NCBI GenBank assembly: GCA_900110595.1
Contig: FOEZ01000015.1
Span: 1-64,000, forward strand
Reading direction: 5' to 3'
DNA: 64,000 nt
Source of the DNA: Arthrobacter sp. OV608
Lineage (GTDB): Bacteria; Actinomycetota; Actinomycetes; Actinomycetales; Micrococcaceae
The translations under genes were made by a program, and so were the position numbers. Numbering within the stretch: the stretch's first letter is position 1; every line of letters starts with the position of its first letter. Shown in pieces: positions 27,112 to 37,901 of this stretch. Under the pieces are notes generated by a model. That model saw only the letters and a list, made by a program, of their open reading frames with translations. It made no database searches and was not told the DNA's origin.

Positions 27112-27137
27112 CAACCTTAACCTTCGAGTTGAAGGTT
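27112..27137 (-). promoter_or_regulatory. AAGGTT direct/inverted repeats upstream of ftsZ
   Basis: On the plus strand AACCTT occurs twice in tandem (27113-27118, 27119-27124), followed after 7 bases by AAGGTT (27132-27137), giving an inverted repeat AACCTT-n7-AAGGTT. The minus-strand 13-mer AAGGTTAAGGTTG (27112-27124) matches AAGGTTAAAGTTG ahead of the MerR gene (63452-63464) at 12 of 13 positions. Candidate operator for a MerR regulator of division. Confidence 0.55.
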
Positions 27138-27238
27138 ATAGTTATGTCAAGTAACTCATGTCTGTGACGGTATTTCCTCTGGTTCACACATTCAATAACC
27201 GGCTCCGCGTGTCGGATTAATACCGGAAAGAAAGCGTG

Positions 27239-28258
27239 TCAGCGGGTCACCGGGTGCCGGGGCACACTGACGTCGTACACCTTGACGGGGTGCTTTGGAT
27301 CCACCGGAGCCTTGAGCAGGGCGGCCAGCACCCTGGCTTTGAGTTCCTTCTCGCCGGCGTTGCCCCAAACGATGGTCTGGCCGTCTACCAGCTTGAGTTC
27401 CACCGCGTCCACGGACTGGGCCGAGGCGTTGGAGAGCTTGGCCAGCACATCCGGCGGCAAGGCGCCCAGCACCTGGGCGGTAGCCCGGAAAAGGTCCTTC
27501 CCGATGGTACCTGCACCGCCGTCAATGACAGGCAGCGAGACCGACGCGGGGTCGTCCGTTGATGCCAGCTGGACGCCTTCCACGTCAACCAGCTGGTACT
27601 GCTCCCCCTGCTTGACCAGCGCCACAGGAACGCGTTCGCGGACGGCTACGGCAAGGCCCGACGGCGGACGCGCTTCTGCCGAGACGGACTTCACCTGGAC
27701 CAGGGGTTCCAGGAGGCGCCCTACTTCCTCGTCGGTGACCTGCGGCAGCGGCTTGCCGTGGAGTGGTTCCAGCGCGGCTTCCACCTGGGCAGGGGTCAAC
27801 AGGTGCGTCCCGGACACGGAGATGGTCCGTACAGCCAGGGCGGGGGTAAAAACTGCGGCGGCAATAAGCCCGGCCACCACGGCAACCAGGATGGCTGCCA
27901 CTACGAGGATGTTCCTCTTCCGCCGCTTCCCCTTGGGCTCGGGAAAAGCCAGGACCTTCCCTGCCCGGTCGGAAGCCTGTACGTTCCCGCCCGCAGCGTC
28001 CCGGGCGGGCGCGCCCGTTGCCGGCCCGTCCTTTGTCAGTCGGTCCTTTACCCGTGCGCCGAAGCCTGCTTTGCCTGCTTTTCCGGCCTTTTGGGAGGGC
28101 TGCGGCGCGGGCTGAGGCGCGTGCTCCGGGACAGGCCGCGACGCCGAGATAACGTCCTGGCTGCCCGTCGCGTCGGGGTCTGCCTGGCCGGGCCGTTCGT
28201 CGGCCTTCCCAGGCCGTCGGCCGGCGGACGTATAGGTAGGACGGCGGGAACTAGGCAC
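27239..28258 (-). CDS. ftsQ: Cell division protein FtsQ
   Basis: Bitopic divisome protein that links early and late division proteins. The 339-residue sequence has a long cytoplasmic tail of about 115 residues rich in P, A, K and D, one transmembrane helix (about 117-139, NILVVAAILVAVVAGLIAAAV), a POTRA domain (VRTISVSGTHLLTPAQVEAALEP onward) and the FtsQ beta domain with VRERVPVALVKQGEQYQLVDVEG. The tail is longer than in E. coli but usual for Arthrobacter relatives. It overlaps murC by 8 bases and is 184 bases from ftsZ. Confidence 0.95.
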   Translation of the reverse strand: MPSSRRPTYTSAGRRPGKADERPGQADPDATGSQDVISASRPVPEHAPQPAPQPSQKAGKAGKAGFGARVKDRLTKDGPATGAPARDAAGGNVQASDRAGKVLAFPEPKGKRRKRNILVVAAILVAVVAGLIAAAVFTPALAVRTISVSGTHLLTPAQVEAALEPLHGKPLPQVTDEEVGRLLEPLVQVKSVSAEARPPSGLAVAVRERVPVALVKQGEQYQLVDVEGVQLASTDDPASVSLPVIDGGAGTIGKDLFRATAQVLGALPPDVLAKLSNASAQSVDAVELKLVDGQTIVWGNAGEKELKARVLAALLKAPVDPKHPVKVYDVSVPRHPVTR

Positions 28259-29624
28259 GCAGGGCCTCTACGATCTGCGGACCGTAAGCCGTCACGTCAC
28301 CGGCACCTGCCGTGAGGATGATGTCGCCCTCAGCAGCGGCGCCGGTAAGGGCCGCCACGGCGTCGGCGGCTGGAACCAGCCGCCCGCCGTCGTCCAGGTA
28401 GTCCGCGATGAGCTGGCTGGTGACGCCCGGAATCGGATCCTCGCGTGCGGGGTAGATGTCCAGCACCCAGGCAGTATCGGCGAGGTTCAGGGCCTCGGCG
28501 AACTCCTTGGCGAATTCCCGGGTCCGTGAGAAAAGGTGGGGCTGGAAGAGCACATGGACCTTGTTGTCCCCCGCCACGGACCGGGCCGCGGCCAGGGCCG
28601 CGCGGACTTCGGTGGGATGGTGGGCGTAGTCGTCGAAGACGCGGACGCCGCGCGCCTGGCCTTTCAGCTCGAAGCGCCGTGCAGCCCCGGAGAACTGCGC
28701 CAGGGCGGCGGCTGCCACGGCCGGCTCCACTCCCAGCTCCAGTGCAACGGCAAAAGCGGCGGCCGCGTTCAGGGCGTTGTGCCGGCCCGGCACCTGCAGC
28801 TCAAGCGGGAACCGGCCGGACAGCGTGGACACGGCAACGTCGCCCGGGCCGCCGTCGTGCAGTTTCAGCTCGGCTTCCGCGCCGGTGCCGTAAAGGAGCA
28901 CGCGGGTGTTGCCGCGCTCCCGCGTGCGCACCGCCAGGGCCAAGGCGCCGGGGTCGTCCGCACAGGCAACCAGGACGCCGTCGGCCGGGAGCAGGGCCGT
29001 GAACCGGTCAAAGGATTCGTAGACGGCCTCGGCCGTGCCGTAGTAGTCCAGGTGGTCCGGCTCCACGTTGGTGACCACGGCGATTTTCGGCCGGTAGTTC
29101 AGGAATGAACCGTCCGATTCGTCCGCCTCGGCCACAAAGATCCCGGACGTTCCGTGGGCGGCGTTGACACCGAGCGCCGGGACGTTGGCACCGATGGCGA
29201 ATGAAGGATCAAGCCCGGCGCCCTGCAGCAGGACGGCCACCATGGAGGTGGTGGTGGACTTGCCGTGCGTTCCGGCTACGGTCACCACCGCGTCCTCCCC
29301 CATGGTCGCGGCGAGGGCCTGGGAGCGGTGCAGCACCGGCAGGCCTGCTGCCCTGGCTGCCACCAGCTCCGGATTGTCGGCGCGGATGGCGGAACCGGCC
29401 ACCACGGTCTGGGCATCGGCCAGGTTGGCGGCGTCATAGCCGACGGCGATGCGCGCTCCGGCGGCCGCGAGGTCCGCCATCACGGGCAGGTCCTTGGCAT
29501 CAGAGCCGCTGACGGGAACGCCGCGGGCCACCATGATCCGGGCGACGGCGGACATGCCCACTCCGCCGATCCCAACAAAGTGGACCCGGCCCAGTGAGGC
29601 CAGGGTGGGGATGCCGTGACTCAT
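28251..29624 (-). CDS. murC: UDP-N-acetylmuramate--L-alanine ligase
   Basis: Adds L-alanine to UDP-MurNAc, the first residue of the stem peptide, in the cytoplasm with ATP. 457 residues from ATG 29624. Motifs: [17 protein letters not shown] (Rossmann), [17 protein letters not shown] (P-loop), [51 protein letters not shown]. The start overlaps the murG stop as ATGA, so the two are translationally coupled. Confidence 0.98.
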   Translation of the reverse strand: MSHGIPTLASLGRVHFVGIGGVGMSAVARIMVARGVPVSGSDAKDLPVMADLAAAGARIAVGYDAANLADAQTVVAGSAIRADNPELVAARAAGLPVLHRSQALAATMGEDAVVTVAGTHGKSTTTSMVAVLLQGAGLDPSFAIGANVPALGVNAAHGTSGIFVAEADESDGSFLNYRPKIAVVTNVEPDHLDYYGTAEAVYESFDRFTALLPADGVLVACADDPGALALAVRTRERGNTRVLLYGTGAEAELKLHDGGPGDVAVSTLSGRFPLELQVPGRHNALNAAAAFAVALELGVEPAVAAAALAQFSGAARRFELKGQARGVRVFDDYAHHPTEVRAALAAARSVAGDNKVHVLFQPHLFSRTREFAKEFAEALNLADTAWVLDIYPAREDPIPGVTSQLIADYLDDGGRLVPAADAVAALTGAAAEGDIILTAGAGDVTAYGPQIVEALRA

Positions 29625-30721
29625 GTCGATACCGCTTCCAGGACAAGACCAGCCATGCGCTGATCGGCGTTTCGAATACCAAGCCGGTAGGAGTTTGCTG
29701 CCATGGTGGCAAGCCGTGACCCGTCGGTGACCAGCGGGATGAGTTCCCGGCCCACCCAATCGGGCGTGAAGTCGCGGTCAGCCACCAGCAGGGCTCCCCC
29801 GGCGGCCACGAGTCCGGCGGCATTCAGCGCCTGTTCGCCGTTGCCGATGGGCAGCGGAACCAGGACGGCCGGCACGCCGGCGGCGGCAACTTCACAGACG
29901 GTGGCGGCACCGGAGCGGGCCAGCAGGACGTCGGCCGCGGAGTAGGCGAGCTCCATGCCATCGATGTATTCCACCTGCCGGTAACCGTCGGCAGCCAGTG
30001 GCCTGCCGCTGTCGTCCAGGACCGACTTGCCGCGGCCGGTGACGTGCAGGGTCTGGATGCCGGCCTCGGCCAACTGCCCGAGGGCGCCGGAGATGGTCCT
30101 GTTGATGCTCTGCGCCCCCGAGGATCCGCCGGTGACGATCAGTGTGGGTTTAGCGGGGTCCAGTCCCAGTGTTTCCCGGGCTGAGGCGCGCGCCGCTCCC
30201 CGGTCCAGATGAGAGATTTCCCTACGCATGGGCATGCCGACGTGCACGGCGCCCCGCAGCGGGGTGGTGTCGAAGGCCACGGCAACGCGCTTGGTGAAGA
30301 GCGTCCCTACCCGGTTGGCAAGGCCGGGACGGATGTTGGCCTCGTGGATCACGATCGGAATGCCGCGCTTCCGTGCGGCCAGGTACATGGGAGTGCACAC
30401 GTATCCCCCCACACCCACCAGGACATCGGCAGCCGCGTTGTCCAGGATGATGCCGGCCTGCCGGACGGCACCGGCAAGGCGGCCGGGCAGGCGTAGGAGG
30501 TCGGCGGAAGGCTTTCGGGGGAAGGGAACACGGTCAATCGTGGCCAGCTCAACGCCGGCGGCGGGAACCAGCCTGGTTTCCATTCCGGCGGGCGTGCCGA
30601 CGGCGAGGATCGCGGCTCCGGGGGCGGCATCCCGGATGGCTGCCGCGATGGCCAGGAGTGGACTGATGTGGCCTGCGGTTCCGCCGCCCGCGAGGACGAT
30701 GGATGGATTAGTGGAGGTCAT
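29621..30721 (-). CDS. murG: MurG glycosyltransferase (lipid I to lipid II)
   Basis: Transfers GlcNAc from UDP-GlcNAc to lipid I on the inner face of the membrane. The 366-residue GT28 protein shows the N-terminal glycine-rich loop [46 protein letters not shown] and the UDP-GlcNAc site [26 protein letters not shown] start at 30721, 6 bases after the ftsW stop; ends with the ATGA overlap into murC. Confidence 0.97.
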   Translation of the reverse strand: MTSTNPSIVLAGGGTAGHISPLLAIAAAIRDAAPGAAILAVGTPAGMETRLVPAAGVELATIDRVPFPRKPSADLLRLPGRLAGAVRQAGIILDNAAADVLVGVGGYVCTPMYLAARKRGIPIVIHEANIRPGLANRVGTLFTKRVAVAFDTTPLRGAVHVGMPMRREISHLDRGAARASARETLGLDPAKPTLIVTGGSSGAQSINRTISGALGQLAEAGIQTLHVTGRGKSVLDDSGRPLAADGYRQVEYIDGMELAYSAADVLLARSGAATVCEVAAAGVPAVLVPLPIGNGEQALNAAGLVAAGGALLVADRDFTPDWVGRELIPLVTDGSRLATMAANSYRLGIRNADQRMAGLVLEAVST

Positions 30722-30727
30722 CTGGTG

Positions 30728-32071
30728 TCAGGCACGCTTTCTTGCAGTCTTCTTGGCGGCGGCGGTGGCCCGCCCCGGTTTGGCCTTGAACTTCAGCATC
30801 CGTTTGGGCCGGATGGCCGGCGCCATCTGCTCCCGGGCCAGCGAGAGCACCACTCCGATGGCGCAGAGGGACATCAGCAGCGCCGACCCGCCGTAGGAGA
30901 TGAAGGGCAGCGGCACTCCGATGACGGGCATCAGTCCGGTCACCACCGACATGTTGACCGTGGCCTGGCCCAGCAGCCACACCATGATGGTGCCGGCCAG
31001 CACGCGGTGGAACATGTCCTCCTGTGCCACCACCACGCGGTAGATGGCGGCTCCCAGGATGGCGAAAAGGATCAGGACGACGACGGTGCCAACCAGGCCG
31101 AGTTCCTCGCCGATGATGGCGAAGATGAAGTCGTTGTGGGCTTCGGGGATCCAGCTGTACTTTTGCCGGCTTTGCCCCAGTCCCACTCCGAACCAGCCTC
31201 CGGACGCGAGTCCATACAGGCCGTTTGTTGACTGGTAGTTGGCATCGATCCCGTCCGCGCAGGACTGTCCGGTCCACCAGGAGGTGATGCGGCACATGCG
31301 GTTTGAGCTGGTGACGGCCATAACGGCCGTACCGGCGGCGGCCACCAGGCCTGCGATGCCGAAGAGATACAGGGGCGCCCCGGCAAAGAACAGCGCGGCG
31401 GCCGTAATCATCATGATGATCATGGCGGTTCCGAGGTCGTTGCCCACCAGGACCAGGCCAACAATGATGATCGCCATGGGGACGGCAGGAATCGCCACGT
31501 GCTGCCAGCGGCTGATCAGGCGGCCTTTCCTGGCCAGGACGGTGGCCATCCACAGTGCGAGTGCCAGCTTGGACGCTTCGGACGGCTGGAAGGTGATGCC
31601 GCCGAGGTCGATCCAGTTTTTGTTGCCGTTGACCTCCGCGCCCACAACCTGGACCAGGCCCAGCAGGACCACTGCGGCGATGATCGCGAGCCAGGCGAGC
31701 CGTTTGAGCCACACCACGTTGATGCGGGACAGCACAAACATGGTGAAGATGCCGATCGCGGCAAACACACCCTGCTTCAGCGCATCACCGTAAGGCGACT
31801 TGCCGGCCGCAATGGACTCCACGCTGGAGGCGGAGAGCACCATCATGATCCCGATCGCTGTCAGTGCAAGGGTTGAGCCAAGAATGAGGTAGTACGTGGA
31901 ACCGTTCTTGGAGGTTCCCGTGCCTTCCAGTGCCGACCAGAATTTCCGGTAGGCCGCCTTGATGCGGACAGGGACGGAAGCCGGGCGTTGCGCCGGTGCT
32001 GCCGAGGAGCCGGAGCCTGGCTTACCCGCCTGCCGTTTGTCTGGCTGCGGCCGGGTGGGCGTGCTGACCAT
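30728..32071 (-). CDS. ftsW: FtsW, SEDS peptidoglycan polymerase
   Basis: Septal lipid II polymerase of the SEDS family, working with FtsI. The 447-residue protein has an N-terminal soluble tail of about 45 residues and about ten membrane segments; motifs include YGDALKQGVFAAIG, NGNKNWIDLGGITFQPSEASKLALALW (the conserved lysine-serine region), GNDLGTAMIIMM and the extracellular loop EAHNDFIFAIIGEELGLVG with the catalytic aspartate region. A basic tail follows the last helix. ATG 32071 lies 2 bases after the murD stop. Confidence 0.97.
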   Translation of the reverse strand: MVSTPTRPQPDKRQAGKPGSGSSAAPAQRPASVPVRIKAAYRKFWSALEGTGTSKNGSTYYLILGSTLALTAIGIMMVLSASSVESIAAGKSPYGDALKQGVFAAIGIFTMFVLSRINVVWLKRLAWLAIIAAVVLLGLVQVVGAEVNGNKNWIDLGGITFQPSEASKLALALWMATVLARKGRLISRWQHVAIPAVPMAIIIVGLVLVGNDLGTAMIIMMITAAALFFAGAPLYLFGIAGLVAAAGTAVMAVTSSNRMCRITSWWTGQSCADGIDANYQSTNGLYGLASGGWFGVGLGQSRQKYSWIPEAHNDFIFAIIGEELGLVGTVVVLILFAILGAAIYRVVVAQEDMFHRVLAGTIMVWLLGQATVNMSVVTGLMPVIGVPLPFISYGGSALLMSLCAIGVVLSLAREQMAPAIRPKRMLKFKAKPGRATAAAKKTARKRA

Positions 32072-32073
32072 TG

Positions 32074-33630
32074 TTACTCCTCGCCGGTCTGGGCCTGCCC
32101 TTCCACCAGCTCGCGGACAGCTTCGATGAAAGTGTCACCACGGTGAGCATAGGAAGAGAACTGATCCATGGAAGCAGCTGCCGGAGCCATCAGCACAGTA
32201 TCGCCGGATTCAGCGACCTGTGCTGCTGACGCAACGGCATTGGCCATCACCGTTTCACCGGAGGGTCCGGCCTGGCCGGGGCCGGCTGTTGCGGCAGTCT
32301 GCACCTCTTCAGTTTCACCCGTGCCCGGGATGATCACCGGGACATCCGGCGCGTGTCGCTGGAGGGCATCGCGGAGGTCAGCGGTATCGCTTCCGATGAG
32401 CACCACGGCTTTGAGCCGTTGGGCATGCTCGCGGATGAGGTCATCGTAGGTGACCCCCTTGGACAGGCCGCCGGCAATCCAGATGACATTGCTGAAGGTG
32501 GCCAGCGAGGCGGAGGCCGCATGCGGGTTGGTGGCTTTGGAGTCGTTAACCCACAGCACGCCGTTGTGGCGGGCCACGGGCTGGATGCGGTGGTCACCCG
32601 GGATGTAGTCCTGGATTCCCTTGCGCACCGCCTGGGCGTCAACACCGTAGGCGCGTACCAGTCCTGCCGCAGCCAGGGCATTGGCCACCATGTGGCGGGG
32701 TGCGAAGGCACCGAGGTCGCCCATAGAGGCAAGTTCTGCCGCACTGTCCTTGCGCTCGGCGATGAACGCGCGGTCCACCAGGAGGCCTTCCACCACGCCG
32801 AGCATGCTGATGGCTGGAGTGACGGTGGTGAAACCGACGGCTCGGCAGCCTTCCACGACGTCGGCGTTTTCCACCATGCGCTCGGTTTCAATCTGCTCGG
32901 CGTTGTAGATGCAGGCCTTCTGGGTCTGCTCGTAGACCTTGGCCTTGTCCGCCAGGTAGGAATCGTAGGAGCCGTGCCAGTCCACGTGGTCCTCGGCCAC
33001 GTTCAGGCACACACTGGCCACCGGGGACAGGGATTGCGCCCAGTGCAGCTGGAAGCTGGAGAGTTCGACGGCGAAGACGTCGTACTCCACAGGGTCGCGG
33101 AGGGCGTCGAGGATGGGCGTGCCCACATTGCCCACGGCGATGGCTTTCAGTCCGGCCGCCCGGAGCATGGATTCGGTGAGCCCCACCGTGGTGGTCTTGC
33201 CGTTCGTTCCGGTAATCGCGAGCCAGTCGGCCGTCTTGCGGCCCTCCCGGACGCGTACCCGCCAGGCGAGTTCCACATCGCCCCACACGGGGATGTGCGC
33301 CCGTGCAGCGGCGGCAAGGAGCGCCTGGTCCGGGCGCCAGCCCGGTGAGGTGACAATCAGCTCTGGCAGTTCGCCGTCGATCTTCGGGATGCGGCTCACC
33401 GCATCCTCGCCCAGCAGGACATCGGCTGCGCCAACGATCTTCAGGGTTTCAGCGTGGGCTTTGGCGGTGTCGGACGTGGCGGCGTCGACCACCACCACCC
33501 GGGCGCCGAGCTCGATGAGGGTATCGGCGGCGGCAAAACCGGAGACGCCGATTCCGGTCACTACAACGCGGAGGCCGGACCAGTCGGAGTCCCAGCTGGT
33601 GAGGTCCTTGAGGCGGGGGGAAACGGTCAC
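32074..33630 (-). CDS. murD: UDP-N-acetylmuramoylalanine--D-glutamate ligase
   Basis: Adds D-glutamate to UDP-MurNAc-L-Ala. 518 residues, somewhat longer than E. coli MurD (438) because of extra C-terminal and loop sequence (a T/A/G-rich insertion near residue 440-470). Motifs: [58 protein letters not shown] and [17 protein letters not shown]. The GTG at 33630 overlaps the mraY stop as GTGA; this is preferred over the upstream GTG-independent extension to 33645. Confidence 0.96.
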   Translation of the reverse strand: MTVSPRLKDLTSWDSDWSGLRVVVTGIGVSGFAAADTLIELGARVVVVDAATSDTAKAHAETLKIVGAADVLLGEDAVSRIPKIDGELPELIVTSPGWRPDQALLAAAARAHIPVWGDVELAWRVRVREGRKTADWLAITGTNGKTTTVGLTESMLRAAGLKAIAVGNVGTPILDALRDPVEYDVFAVELSSFQLHWAQSLSPVASVCLNVAEDHVDWHGSYDSYLADKAKVYEQTQKACIYNAEQIETERMVENADVVEGCRAVGFTTVTPAISMLGVVEGLLVDRAFIAERKDSAAELASMGDLGAFAPRHMVANALAAAGLVRAYGVDAQAVRKGIQDYIPGDHRIQPVARHNGVLWVNDSKATNPHAASASLATFSNVIWIAGGLSKGVTYDDLIREHAQRLKAVVLIGSDTADLRDALQRHAPDVPVIIPGTGETEEVQTAATAGPGQAGPSGETVMANAVASAAQVAESGDTVLMAPAAASMDQFSSYAHRGDTFIEAVRELVEGQAQTGEE

Positions 33631-34736
33631 AGCAGCACAACCCATTCAGCGTAGAAGATGCCCAGGCCCACGGCCACAAAAAGCCCGCCGAGGATCCAGA
33701 ACCGGACCACCACCGTGACTTCGGCCCACCCCTTCAGTTCGAAGTGGTGCTGCAGCGGTGCCATTTTGAAGACACGTTTGCCGCCGGTGGCCTTGAAGTA
33801 GCCCACCTGGATGATGACGGACAGGGTGATCAGGACAAACAGGCCGCCTATGATGCCCAGCAGCAGCTCAGTCCGGGACAGGATGGCGAAGCCGGCGATT
33901 GCCCCGCCGATGGCCAGCGATCCGGTATCGCCCATAAAGATCTTTGCCGGTGACGTGTTCCACCACAGGAAGCCAACCAGCGCTGCGCTCATGATGGCCG
34001 CCAGCAGGGCAAGGTCCAGCGGGTCCCGGACCGAGTAGCAGCCGCTGCCCGCCTGCCGCGGCGATCCGCAGGCCTGGTTGCTTTGCCAGATGCCCATTAG
34101 CGTATATGCCCCAAAGACCATGACTGACGCACCCGCGGCGAGCCCGTCGAGGCCGTCGGTGAGGTTGACGCCGTTGGTCGCGGCCGTGACGATCAGGTTT
34201 GACCACACCACAAACAGGATGGCCCCCAGGACGGTCCCGCCGAAAGCAAGGTCCAGCCACGGCAGGTCACGGACCAGCGAAATCTTGGTGGAGGCCGGGG
34301 TGGCGCCGGCGCCGTTGGGAAAGTTCAGCGCGAGCACGGCGAAGATGATTCCGACCGCACCCTGCAGTATCAGCTTTGCCTTGGCATTGAGGCCGAGGCT
34401 GCGCTGGCGGGAGATCTTGATGAAGTCATCCAGGAACCCCACCAGACCCATCCCCACCATCAGGAACAGCAGGATGAGGGCGGATGCGGAAGGGCCGGAG
34501 GAGTCCGGGTTCACCATCATCATGATGAGGTGGGTGAGTCCGTAGCTCAGCAATACGGCTGCCACCACCACGGTCCCGCCCATGGTGGGCGTGCCGCGCT
34601 TGGTGTGGTGCGAGGTGGGTCCGTCATCCCGGATGAACTGGCCGTAGCCGCGGCGCACCAGCAACCGGATAAAGAGCGGTGTCCCCACCAGGGCGAACAA
34701 GAGGGCCAGGCCGGCGCCGATCAAAAGTGCAATCAC
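33627..34736 (-). CDS. mraY: Phospho-N-acetylmuramoyl-pentapeptide transferase
   Basis: Moves phospho-MurNAc-pentapeptide from UDP to undecaprenyl phosphate, making lipid I. The 369-residue polytopic protein has about ten membrane helices. Catalytic motifs: [20 protein letters not shown] (DD pair), [12 protein letters not shown] (NxxxxxD), and [16 protein letters not shown] followed by [13 protein letters not shown] (HHH-type loop). GTG start at 34736 overlaps the murF stop (GTGA). Confidence 0.98.
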   Translation of the reverse strand: MIALLIGAGLALLFALVGTPLFIRLLVRRGYGQFIRDDGPTSHHTKRGTPTMGGTVVVAAVLLSYGLTHLIMMMVNPDSSGPSASALILLFLMVGMGLVGFLDDFIKISRQRSLGLNAKAKLILQGAVGIIFAVLALNFPNGAGATPASTKISLVRDLPWLDLAFGGTVLGAILFVVWSNLIVTAATNGVNLTDGLDGLAAGASVMVFGAYTLMGIWQSNQACGSPRQAGSGCYSVRDPLDLALLAAIMSAALVGFLWWNTSPAKIFMGDTGSLAIGGAIAGFAILSRTELLLGIIGGLFVLITLSVIIQVGYFKATGGKRVFKMAPLQHHFELKGWAEVTVVVRFWILGGLFVAVGLGIFYAEWVVLL

Positions 34737-36199
34737 AGCAGAGTGCTCCTTTCATCGGCGGATTGGGGGGTCAGTGGGGGTAATGCTATCCGATCGCCCA
34801 AATGGCGAAGTCCCACGCTGTTCGAGGATTTGAACAGCACCAGGTCGCCCGGTTCGAGCTCTGCGTTCAGCACGTCGTAGGCTTCATCAACGGTTTCCGC
34901 GAAGAGGCATTCATCGCCCCAGGAGCCCTCCTGGACGGCGGAGACATAGAGGGCACGGGCTTCCCGGCCCACCACCAGCAGGCGTGAAATGTTCAGCCTC
35001 ACCACCTGGGTACCCACGGCAGTGTGTTCCCTGATGGAATCGTCTCCAAGTTCAAGCATGGCGCCCAGCACCGCCCAGGTGCGGCGGCCGCGGCCGAGAT
35101 CTGCCAGGGTCCGCAGCGCAGCGCGCATGGATTCAGGATTGGCGTTGTAGGCGTCATTGATAATCGTGACGCCGTCTGCCCGCTCGGTGCGTTCCATCCG
35201 CCAGCGGCTCGCTGCGGTCTGGCTGCTGAGGGAGAACGCGATGTCCTGCCCCGGAACTCCGGCGGCCCAGGCTGCTCCGGCGGCGGCAAGCAGGTTGCCC
35301 ATATGGTGCGCGCCGATGAGGCGGCTGCTGACGTGCAGGCCGCCCTCGCCGTCCGGAAGCTGGAGATCGAATTCGGGGTTGCCGTCCGCGTTGGTGTCAG
35401 GGTTCAGTGCCTGCACGGCCGCGCCGGCGCGGCCTTCCGCGGAAAACCCGAGTACCTTTGCCTCGGTGCGTGAGCGCATCGCCGCCACTCGGTCGTCGTC
35501 GAGATTGATAATGGCGGTGCCGTCAGCAGCAAGCGCCTCCACCAGCTCACCCTTGGCCAGGGCAATGTTCGCCACTCCCCCGAACTCGCCGGCATGGGCG
35601 GTTCCGACGGCCAGTACGACGCCGATATCAGGCCTGACCATGTCCGCGAGGTAGCGGATGTGACCGATTCCGGTGGCGCCCATCTCAATGACAAGGTAAC
35701 GCGTATCGGTTCCGGCACGAAAAACGGTGAGCGGCACGCCCACCTCGCCGTTATAGGAGCCCTGCGGCGCAACAGTTTGTCCCTGCGTCGACAGGATTCC
35801 GGCGAGGAGGTCCTTGGTGGTGGTTTTCCCGGCCGAACCGGTGATTCCCACAACTGTCAGTTCGCTGCCCTGTTCGGCGCGGGCGGCTCGGATCCTGCGC
35901 ACGGCCTCAGCAGCCAGGGCGCCCATGGCCAGCACGGCATCCGGAACGAGTACCGAGGGGTAGCCGTTCCCGTCTGCATCGGCGACAGGACGCTCCAGCA
36001 AAGCCAGATGGGCACCGGCCGAAAACGCCGCGGCCACAAAGTCGTGGCCGTCAGCATGCTCGCCGGGCTTTGCGACGTAGAGCGATCCAGGTGTGGCATC
36101 GCGTGAGTCCGTCACCACCGAAAGGGGCGTGATTCCGGGATCGGCGTCCAGGCGCCCGTTAGTGATTTCGGCGATCTCCGCCGCAGTAAAAGCAATCAT
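34733..36199 (-). CDS. murF: UDP-MurNAc-tripeptide--D-Ala-D-Ala ligase
   Basis: Adds the D-Ala-D-Ala dipeptide to complete the pentapeptide precursor. 488 residues: N-terminal substrate domain (residues 1-85), ATP-binding domain with [56 protein letters not shown], and a C-terminal domain with [15 protein letters not shown] and GAMLELG. ATG at 36199, 6 bases after the murE stop. Confidence 0.98.
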   Translation of the reverse strand: MIAFTAAEIAEITNGRLDADPGITPLSVVTDSRDATPGSLYVAKPGEHADGHDFVAAAFSAGAHLALLERPVADADGNGYPSVLVPDAVLAMGALAAEAVRRIRAARAEQGSELTVVGITGSAGKTTTKDLLAGILSTQGQTVAPQGSYNGEVGVPLTVFRAGTDTRYLVIEMGATGIGHIRYLADMVRPDIGVVLAVGTAHAGEFGGVANIALAKGELVEALAADGTAIINLDDDRVAAMRSRTEAKVLGFSAEGRAGAAVQALNPDTNADGNPEFDLQLPDGEGGLHVSSRLIGAHHMGNLLAAAGAAWAAGVPGQDIAFSLSSQTAASRWRMERTERADGVTIINDAYNANPESMRAALRTLADLGRGRRTWAVLGAMLELGDDSIREHTAVGTQVVRLNISRLLVVGREARALYVSAVQEGSWGDECLFAETVDEAYDVLNAELEPGDLVLFKSSNSVGLRHLGDRIALPPLTPQSADERSTLL

Positions 36200-36205
36200 C
36201 TCGGT

Positions 36206-37834
36206 CTAGGACTCTATCCGGTCGGCTTGGAGAACGTTGAATCCCCTGGCTGTCAAGGCGCTGCGCAGCTCTACCCTGTCGTCCAGGGCATGGTTGACGC
36301 CTTTGACTTCCTGCCACACCTCGTGGCCGCGGCCGGCCACCAGGATGGTGTCCTGCGGGCGGGCCAGGTCTACGGCACGGCGGATGGCTTCGGCACGCGG
36401 GAAAACTTCCAGGATGTCGCAGGGCAGGGAGTCTTTTTCCTGGGCTTCGCGGGCTCCGGCCAGGACATCGGCGCGGATGGCGGCCGGGTCTTCGTCGTGG
36501 GGATCGTCATCGGTGATGATAACGACGTCGGCAAGCCGGGCGGCGATGGCGCCCATGGCCGGGCGTTTGCCCTGGTCGCGCTGCCCGGTGGCGCCGAACA
36601 CCACGATGAGGCGGGAGTCCGGCGATGGGGAGCGTACCGCTTCCAGGGCCCGGGCCAGTGCATCGGTGTTGTGGGCAAAGTCAACGATCGCGGCCGGTTC
36701 CGTTGATACCAGTTGCATCCGTCCGGGCACCGCAACAGTGAACGGGTCGGCCCCGTCCAGTGCCGCCTGCAAGGTTGCCGCGTCTACTCCTGCTGCCAGG
36801 ACCATTACTGCCGCCAGCGCCGCGTTGGCCACGTTGAAGCTGCCGGGCAGGCCGGTGTGGATGCGGAGCTGAGCGCCGTCGGGACCACCCAGCGTGAAGT
36901 CCGTGCCGAGCCCACGCGGGGCGGTTCCCGTGACGGTCCAGTCCGCTGGCGCCCCGGTGGTGCTGAGGGTGGTGACCGGCACTCTGGTGCTGCCGGCAAG
37001 CTGCCGGCCCCATTCGTCGTCGACCGTTACTACCGCCGCCCGGGCGCGCTTAGGGGTGAACAACTCCGCTTTGGTAGCGAAGTAATCCTCCATGGTCAGG
37101 TGCAGGTCCAGGTGGTCCTGGGTGAGGTTGGTGAAGCCGGCAACATCGAACAGCACCCCGTCCACACGCTGGAAGGAGATGGCGTGGGAGGAGACCTCCA
37201 TCGCGGCGGCTGCAAGCCCGCGTTCGCGCATCAGGGCGAGCAGTGCATGGACGTCGGTGGATTCCGGCGTGGTGAGGAGGCTGGGAATTGGGTCCCCGCC
37301 GGCATGGATCTCGATGGTGCCGATCAGCCCGGTGCTGCGGCCGAGGGCGCGCAGCAAGGAGTTGATGAAGTAAGTGGTGGTGGTCTTCCCGTTGGTGCCC
37401 GTGACGCCAAATAACTGTGGCTGGCCGGCAGCGGACTGGCTGCGGTAGATCAGGGCGGACAGCGGCCCCACCACGTTCCGTGGTGACTCCACAATCATCA
37501 CGGGTACCGGCGTCTCGGCGGGCGCCAGCAGCCTGGCGCCGGCGTCGTCAGTCAGCACTGCAGCAGCTCCTGCTTCAACAGCCTGCGGCACGAAGTCTGC
37601 GCCATGGCGGGTGGCGCCCGGCAGGGCGACGTACAGGTCGCCCGGCTCCACGGTCCGTGAGTTCAAGGAAATTCCGGTGACTTCCACTTCAGCTGCCGGG
37701 CCAGGAACTGCAACATCGATGACTTCGCCGATGCTTGCCAGCCGTACCGGCTCCACCCGTGAGGGGCGGAAGCGGCCTTGGCCGGCCGGTCCCTCCGGGA
37801 CGGCGCGGTTGTCGGGCGGGTTGATCTCAGACAA
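36206..37834 (-). CDS. murE: UDP-MurNAc-tripeptide ligase MurE, probably L-lysine-adding
   Basis: Adds the third residue of the stem peptide. About 542 residues, with [19 protein letters not shown] (P-loop), EVSSHAISFQRVDGVLFDVAGFTNL and ATGQRDQGKRPAMG. The position that in diaminopimelate-adding enzymes reads DNPR is here DDPH (near 36495-36510): the arginine that holds the DAP carboxylate is missing. This favours L-lysine, as in the A3-alpha peptidoglycan of Arthrobacter; the specificity is inferred. I prefer TTG 37834 as start because GGAG precedes it by 6 bases; ATG 37867 is the alternative. Confidence 0.95.
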   Translation of the reverse strand: MSEINPPDNRAVPEGPAGQGRFRPSRVEPVRLASIGEVIDVAVPGPAAEVEVTGISLNSRTVEPGDLYVALPGATRHGADFVPQAVEAGAAAVLTDDAGARLLAPAETPVPVMIVESPRNVVGPLSALIYRSQSAAGQPQLFGVTGTNGKTTTTYFINSLLRALGRSTGLIGTIEIHAGGDPIPSLLTTPESTDVHALLALMRERGLAAAAMEVSSHAISFQRVDGVLFDVAGFTNLTQDHLDLHLTMEDYFATKAELFTPKRARAAVVTVDDEWGRQLAGSTRVPVTTLSTTGAPADWTVTGTAPRGLGTDFTLGGPDGAQLRIHTGLPGSFNVANAALAAVMVLAAGVDAATLQAALDGADPFTVAVPGRMQLVSTEPAAIVDFAHNTDALARALEAVRSPSPDSRLIVVFGATGQRDQGKRPAMGAIAARLADVVIITDDDPHDEDPAAIRADVLAGAREAQEKDSLPCDILEVFPRAEAIRRAVDLARPQDTILVAGRGHEVWQEVKGVNHALDDRVELRSALTARGFNVLQADRIES

Positions 37835-37901
37835 GGAATCTCCGATGGTGCTAGTCGTGCCCGGCATGGGTGGGCCGGTAGTGGTGCTCTAAGCGGGGCT
37901 G

